Of a DNA stretch of 64,000 bases, positions 58,197 to 64,000 are shown in pieces. The first letter of the stretch is position 1. Every line of letters begins with the position of its first letter. The translations under genes and the position numbers were made by a program. Source of the stretch: Adiantum capillus-veneris. Taxonomy: Eukaryota > Streptophyta > Polypodiopsida > Polypodiales > Pteridaceae. Where the stretch lies: assembly GCA_014529385.2 (NCBI GenBank), contig CM043971.1, forward strand, positions 62,042,209 through 62,106,208, in the 5' to 3' direction. The notes under the pieces are model-generated. The model did no database searches and was not told the origin of the DNA. It was given only the letters and a program-made list of their open reading frames with translations.

Positions 58197-58649
58197 AAGA
58201 TGGAAAGCTTAAGCATTGAAGCATGGCTCTTGGTTGGATTTGCATTCTATAGCCAAGAGTGTTGGTGTAGGCTCTCAACTTCTCAACAATCTTAGAGAAG
58301 GAGATGGAGTTCTTGCACTTTCACCAAGTGAGAATGTTTGAAGGTCTTTAATAAAGCTAACCCTAAGACCTTTTAAGCTCCAATAGATGCACGTTGCTCT
58401 TTGATAAACTACCTCCTTTTGGACTCCTATTGAGATGTAACCATCTCTCCTCTTGGTCCCCTGCTGAGATAAGTCTAGAAGCATTTATTGCACATTGCTC
58501 TTTGGTAGACCGCCATCTCATTTTGGAGCCCTATTGAGATGCAACCATTTCTCCTTTTGGCCCCCTCTTGAGATAGGTTTAGAAGCACATATCTATATCC
58601 TAACGCTTGTTTCCCTTTTATCTTCCCATATCAAATGATCAGTTTAATC
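58197..58649 (-). repeat. 5' LTR of outer element, second half
   Basis: AAGATGGAAAGCTTAAGCAT onward is collinear with 23215-24210 of the 3' LTR, with internal deletions (the minisatellite is missing), through GATCAGTTTAAT at 58649. The last ~60 bp and the target-site duplication are gone; different sequence follows. Confidence 0.8.
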
Positions 58650-58928
58650 GTTTGGCAATGGAGATCGTGCATAGAGAGATAAAAGAGAGACATGGAATGC
58701 TATGGGGATACCCTCTCTCTCTCTCTCTATGATATGACAACCATGGGATTACTCTCTTACCTCCTTCCATGAGGCATACATGCATGCATGACATACATCC
58801 ATGACCCATGAAGACTCTATTAAATGAATTTCACAAAGACTGCATTAAAGAAGGTTCGTGATCTCTATCCTTTAGCAGCCTAGCTTTGGGATATAAAAGC
58901 CACTATGTATCTTGGAATGCTATGGGAA

Positions 58929-58972
<44 letters not shown>

Positions 58973-59297
58973 GATATGACAACCATGGGATTGCTCTCTT
59001 ACCTCCTTCCATGAGGCATACATGCATGCATGACATACATCCATGACGCATGAAGACTCTATTAAATGAAGTCCACAAAGACTGCATTAAAGAAGGTTCG
59101 TGATCTCTATCCTTTAGCAGCCTAGCTTTGGGATATAAAAGCCACTATGTATCTTGTTCAACTTTTATCTCTAATGCATTGTTGTTTTCATTTGTACTTA
59201 TAGTAAGCTTACTTGTTATTTTTATTTGTGATTAACCCCTCATGCTAATCACTCATGAATGACACTACTACCCATCCACCCTAACCTAGTCCCAACA
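58650..59297 (+). repeat. LTR of another element with tandemly duplicated TATA region
   Basis: The right end CCTAGTCCCAACA (to 59297) is followed by TGTGGTATCAGAGCC, an iMet primer site from 59300. Inside, 58693-58912 and 58913-59155 are near-identical copies of a 220-243 bp unit (TGGAATGCTATGGGRATACC ... CCACTATGTATCT), differing mainly in CT-run length. Each contains TATAAAAG (58892-58899 and 59134-59141). The left border is not defined. Confidence 0.7.
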
Positions 59298-60416
59298 TGT
59301 GGTATCAGAGCCTCATGGTGATTAATACCTCTTAATCACTCTCTTGCGATCCTTCTCTCTCTAATAAGCATCACTAGTTGATTCCAATTATCCATGCTTG
59401 GGCACGTTCTTGGATTTACTCCTTGAGCCACTACCCTTCATACTAATTTGAGCACATTAAGTTTCACATTGAACTTAAAATTGCATTTGCATTTCCATTT
59501 GCATCTAGGATGGCATTGCATTGGCGCTACCCCATTGAAGGTTTCGAAGCCCCTCAAAGGAAGTCCCGGTATCAAAATTGAAGAAACACATCTAGTGTGT
59601 GTGCATAATCTCCGTCGTTAGCTTTCATTTGAACCAATCATCACATGCTTGAGGCAAAGCATCACATATTAATGCTCCGATTAAACTTAAGGTGTGGGCT
59701 TGGTTTTATGGTCCTTCTGTAGTAGCTCAAGAAATCTTTTGTGTGTGTGGAGGAGCACCTTCTGAAGAGCTACCCATGTAAAGGAGACCTATTGATAGGC
59801 GGGCACAATTACCCACTTTTGTGCATTGAGACAACGGTCTACAGTTTGTCTCAAGCAAGTAGTCTAATGGTCCAGGGTCCTGAATTTGTGGCAATGCGAA
59901 CCTGCCCGGTTTTGCCTTGCTCGCCCTCAACCACCTTCATTAAGCCTACATGTTCAATGGCTCAAGCTGCAACAAAATCTCAAAATCAAAAGCTGCCTCC
60001 ACATCGAGCTTCCCTTCTTTGCTCTGCAAGTCCAACCTCTAGAGGCCACCCCAATCAATTGCCCGAGCTCCTGCTATGCAATCCATTAGGGCCACAACCT
60101 GGCTTTCACTATCTCTCCCAAGGGACAGCATTCATTGCATCTACTCTCTGCTCGTGGCCCTTTACACCGGCTACCTCGTGGCTTCAACAATACATAAGGG
60201 GCTCCATGGGAATGTAAGAAGCGTGTTTGGGAGTAGCGAAGAATCCAGACACGAGAAAGAGACGACCATGGCAAGGGCAACATTCGTGAAGAAGGCAATG
60301 GGCGAGAGGCTTGCGTAGGCAGGGAGCCCAATTTAGCGCATTGACAGCTTGCAGCTCATGGCTTTTGTTGTATACTGAAATGCTCGCCTTGTCCGCTAGC
60401 CACAAAATTGCAGTGC

Positions 60417-60470
<54 letters not shown>

Positions 60471-60706
60471 AGCTAGCCCCAACGGACTTCTGTACTAAGC
60501 ACTTAGGTAAGGTCCCTTTCCACGATGGTGCACCCTAAGGTTTTATAATTTTTTTTTGCATCACACCCCTTCTAAGGGTCTTTCTCGTTGCAAACTCCAA
60601 GGAAGCACCAACTAATGCAAGCCTTGTCTCTATACACCTCATTCAAGGGGGAACATCTCTTGCTTCAATTATTTTTTGTGCTCTACTTTTGTGATGGGCT
60701 AGACAT
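59298..60706. other. interior remnant and anonymous sequence
   Basis: Primer site at 59300-59312, then a leader-like stretch to an ATG at 59512 (MALHWRYPIEGF..., 20 codons only). 59600-60410 has short open frames on both strands without recognisable domains; none is supported as a gene. CA run at 60421-60468. No second LTR of this element is seen. Confidence 0.45.
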
Positions 60707-62195
60707 TGTTAGAAATAGGGTTGCAGGGAAACACACACAACTTGGGGTAGACGAAGGAATCTCAAGTCACGTGTATTACTTAGTGTGCAATGGAAAGATA
60801 AGATAGCCCTAGAGTGATGGGTGTATATACAATGCACGGGGAAGAAACCTTCTAGTGAGGGAAAAAATGCCCCGACGGTCCTAAGGTGTTCACACACATC
60901 ACTACCACATGTATATGGTAACAAATCCCCTCTAGGAGTGATGCACTGAACAAGAGTATAGGGAAGTTCCATGCCTTGAGGACATGATCAATCCACAAAG
61001 GGGAATAAGTCCAAAGCTTCGCTTTTCATGAGACAATGCCTTTGTGAAAAGATCTGCAAGGTTGTCCTGCGTTGGCACATAAGCCAAGCTGATCCCTCCT
61101 ATTGAGAGTCTCTCACTGACATAGTGGCAATGAACCTCAATGTGCTTTGTGCAAGTATGAAAAAGTGGGTTCCTTGCAATTTCCAATGTGCTTTGACTGT
61201 CAGTGTCGATGATGCTGGCAGTGTTTTGTCTAACACCCAAATCAACCCATAAGGAGTCTGAGCCATACACTCTCAATCATAGCTGTGAAGATTTCCCTAT
61301 AATCAGCTTCACAACTGGAAGTAGACACAGTAGGTTGCTTCTTGCTCAACCATGATATGCATGAACTACCAAGCATGAAACAAAAACCACTTGTGGACAC
61401 ACGTATCATAACAACCAGCACAATCTAAGTCCAAAAAAGCATGTAAATCTGGTGGTAATGATCCCCCCTTGGGATAAAACAAGCCAAGATGTAAAGTGCC
61501 ACTCAAGTAGCAAAAGATCCTCTTGACAGCTTGCCAATGCCTAGACCTTGGGCTATGCATAAATAAATTGACTTGTGAGACTGCAAATTGAATATCTGGC
61601 CTCGTATTGCATACATAAATAAAGCATCCAATAGCAGTTTGGTAAAGAGTGATATCGACATGATCACCAGCATCATGAAGACCCAATTTCAAACCTATTT
61701 CCATGGGAGTGGCAATAGATTCGCAATCCTCAAGTCCAAACTTAAATAGCAAAGTCTCTATGTAACTTGTCTGACACAAGGTAGTACCACCATCACACTG
61801 CTTAAATTGTATGCCCAAGCAATGATGCAACAACCCCAAATCTTTCATCTTGAAAGTAGCATTCAAATCAGCCTTAAATTTAGTAATATGTGTCTCATTT
61901 GGACCAATGATCAGCAAATCATCCACATATAGAACAATGATGAGAAGTACATCACCCTCATGCTTTACATACAAAGTGCTTTCTAAACTGTTACAAAAGC
62001 CTCATTTGACCAAATGAGTGTTAGCTTTCTCATACCAACCACAAAGAGACTGCTTCAATCCATACAAAGCTTTCTTGCATTTGCACACTTTATCCTCTTA
62101 TTTTTTCTTGACAAAACCGCGAGGCTGCATAACATATACTTCCTCAAATATGTCGCCATTCAAGAAAGCAGTAACAATATCTAAAAAGGTAGGCA
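60707..62195 (-). mobile_element. third copia copy, 3' part only
   Basis: 3' LTR 60707-60923 (217 bp, reverse complement of the 10181 LTR family), polypurine tract AGAGGGGATT on the minus strand beside it, then RNase H and RT reading leftward from 62195. It ends inside the RT block DIVTAFLNGDIFEEVY at about 62195, where sequence of another element begins. Confidence 0.87.
60932..62195 (-). pseudogene. copia reverse transcriptase and RNase H fragment
   Basis: 61366-61974 is open for 202 residues and keeps the catalytic IIVLYVDDLLIIGPNETH, unlike the plus-strand copy where it is YVEN; FKMKDLGLLHHCLGIQFKQC and CNTRPDIQFAVSQVNLFMHSPR follow. 60932-61276 carries RNase H: DTDSQSTLEIARNPLFHTCTKHIEVHCHYV and LAYVPTQDNLADLFTKAL. 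Between them (61277-61365) the frame is broken. Upstream (61975-62195) GWYEKANTHLVK and EEVYVMQPRGFVKK are readable with a frame change. Confidence 0.87.
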
Positions 62196-62199
62196 ACCA

Positions 62200-62477
62200 T
62201 AGCTTACATACTAAGAGATAGAGAGAGAGAGAAGTACAATGCTAGAAAGTAAAGTGAACTCAAATTGCAATCTAATACATTAGCTTAGGATAGCATAGGA
62301 TATCTTATGTACATGAAAAGCCTTTATTTATAAGGCCAAAGTCTATTTGGCTGAGAGTCCTTGACTTTCTTAAAATCATACAAATATCTCACCTTATCCT
62401 CACATAGGATTTTCACAAGTAAGAGATAATTCTCACACAAGCTGACGGTGTTTAGGCCAAAGGCCACAAACCCAACA
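62200..62477 (-). repeat. probable LTR of a further copia-type element
   Basis: On the minus strand it starts TGTTGGGTTTGTGGCC at 62477, directly after a polypurine tract CCAAGGGGAGGAT (62478-62490), and holds a TATA-like CCTTATAAATAAAGGC (about 62331). This is the structure of a 3' LTR start; the other border near 62200 is not defined. It abuts the truncated copia copy. Confidence 0.5.
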
Positions 62478-63822
62478 ATCCTCCCCTTGGACTTTGGACT
62501 AGGACAATACATTAAAGATTCTTATATCCACTAAGGATGACACAGTATCCACACAAGATGTCAATACAGATCTACAAAGGATGACAGATCTACAAAGGAT
62601 GACAAAAATAGAAGTCCTCCCCTTGAAGTATTTAGGTTACAATCTTCAGAGTATGTCATCATAGTAGACAAGGTTGTTCTTGCCTTTGTCTTCGTCTTCT
62701 TCTTTGTCCTCCACCACATGAGCTAATCCTCTTACAAGTTTCTTGCCTTTGTATCTTCTGTTGTTGTTGCTATTGCCACTGCTGCTACATGCTTTGAAAC
62801 TCGAGCAATCCTTTGAATGTCCGTGCTAATAGCAATTCTTGTCACTTTTATTTAGCACGACTAAATGCAATTCTTAGAAATCTAAATGCAATGCAAGTTG
62901 ATGGTGCTAATTCTCCTCCCCTTGAAGACGGTCTTTTCTTCTCTCTCATAGTGCCTTGGAGTGGTCTTTGCAATTGGTGTTATCCCAATGCCAGTGTAAG
63001 GACAAGGTAATATCTTCAATGATGAATGTGTAAACATACATTGCTTTTGTTGTGGTTGTGCTCGGTTGTAGAAATTTAAACTTTGAATTACGAGGAATGT
63101 AGGGAGAATGAGAGAGAAAGTTTTCTCTTTATGTGAAGCTCCTCTTCACCAGGGTGAAGCGCCTGTTCACAATAAAGAGTCAAGGCTTGGTTGCAAAGAT
63201 TGTAAGCTTTAAATTACAAAATATTTAGGGAGAGTATGCTAGAGAGAGGTTTCTTTTGAAGCTTTCATAGCTTTGGAAGGCCTTCAAAATTCCACTTGTT
63301 GAAGCCTTAGATTTGATTTTGAATAGCCTTGAAGTTTGACGGGGTTGCCTTTGAATGCTTGAAGAAGCTCTCCTTTGAAGCTTGAGATGAAGCTTTGCAG
63401 TCAAAATTTCCCTCTTTGATGCCTTGTCTTGAAGCTTTGATCGAGGCTCAATTGTTGCAAAGTTCAGTGTGAACCTTCCCTTGATGAGCTGTTGTTGGAC
63501 GGGCTGCCCTCTATGTCCTTGTGGAGATAGACCCTTAGGAGCCTTTGAAATTTAAAGAACCCAAAAGCTTTTAAAAGGAGGTTGGCCAATTTGAAAGGCC
63601 GATGGGAATGTCCGCATACTTGGGGTGTGTGAGCCAACAGAAAGGCGAAGCTTTGATGAGACTGTCGAAGAAAAGCAGAAGTCGTGAAATCATGCAAAGT
63701 GACGATCTTCAACTATGGTGTGATCTAAGGATGCTAAGGAGGTCGCCCCAGCCCTGCAGTTACATCTGTGGAGCTCGATTGGCGCTTTGCTCAATACAAA
63801 TGGCAAATTTTATGAGATTTTG

Positions 63823-63857
<35 letters not shown>

Positions 63858-64000
63858 ATGTGCATGTGTGTGTGTGCACATACGTCACTAGAGAAATGAT
63901 TGAGATGCAGGATGCACTGTTGAGGGTGGAGTTTGCAGTACACCGAAATGCCTGCAAAGATGAACTGTTGATGTTGACTAGCAAGGAACGATGCCGACGA
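62478..64000. other. gag remnant and non-coding sequence
   Basis: On the minus strand 62690-62860 reads HGHSKDCSSFKACSSSGNSNNNRRYKGKK, a decayed zinc-knuckle and Gag tail, close to the probable LTR; pol is absent, so this looks like an internally deleted element. 63060-63290 holds two loosely similar stretches (TTTAAACTTTGAATTAC and CTTTAAATTACAAAATATT). GT run at 63827-63855. No gene supported to the window end. Confidence 0.4.

Noticed and set aside
59850-59920. tRNA gene or tRNA-derived SINE (TAGTCTAATGG fits an A box)
   Set aside because: No B box in the sense orientation and no cloverleaf can be drawn.
59741-60318. 158- and 80-codon plus-strand frames as host genes
   Set aside because: No domain, no splice context, and low-complexity composition; kept only as anonymous sequence.

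Overview
The window is nuclear DNA from a land plant. It holds one recognisable host gene, a five-exon gene for cytosolic 60S ribosomal protein L10 (minus strand, 20147-21820). Almost everything else is LTR retrotransposons, mostly nested and decayed, plus CT/GA and GT/CA microsatellites. GT-AG introns, tRNA-iMet-type primer sites (TGGTATCAGAGC), chromodomain Ty3/gypsy elements, copia elements and a Cassandra-type 5S-bearing TRIM all point to a vascular plant. The divergent L10 C-terminus would fit a non-angiosperm such as a fern, but that is only an impression; no species call is possible from sequence alone.

Layout. 1-7801: an Ogre/Tat/Athila-like Ty3/gypsy element on the minus strand, its 5' LTR at 7537-7801 and its other end outside the window, inserted into a minus-strand copia element (7802-9886). 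10181-15181: a second, decayed member of the same copia family on the plus strand, so the two face each other head to head. 16001-18967: a non-autonomous LTR element whose 3' LTR carries about 1 kb of foreign sequence with a tandem duplication and a PCNA-box-like peptide. 20147-21820: RPL10.

22661-58649 is one old chromodomain Ty3/gypsy element (minus strand, 'outer element') cut into seven pieces by six later insertions, most with recognisable target-site duplications: a near-intact relative (26054-34915, TAAAG); a Cassandra TRIM (35908-36512, ATAGG); an LTR element reduced to one LTR plus a stub (36621-37429, ATCTC); a gag-bearing deleted copia-type element (38427-42045, TGGTG); a plus-strand relative (42250-51979, ATTC), itself carrying a solo LTR (50109-50867, ACCAA); and a TIR DNA transposon (53731-58196, about 8 bp). 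Removing these insertions rejoins the outer element's gag, pol and LTR in the correct order.

58650-64000 holds a partial LTR with a duplicated TATA region and its primer site, anonymous sequence, the 3' part of a third copia copy (60707-62195, minus) and the remnant of yet another LTR element. Apart from RPL10 no host pathway is visible; the genes in the window relate to each other as element domains (gag, protease, reverse transcriptase, RNase H, integrase), mostly broken by stops and frameshifts.
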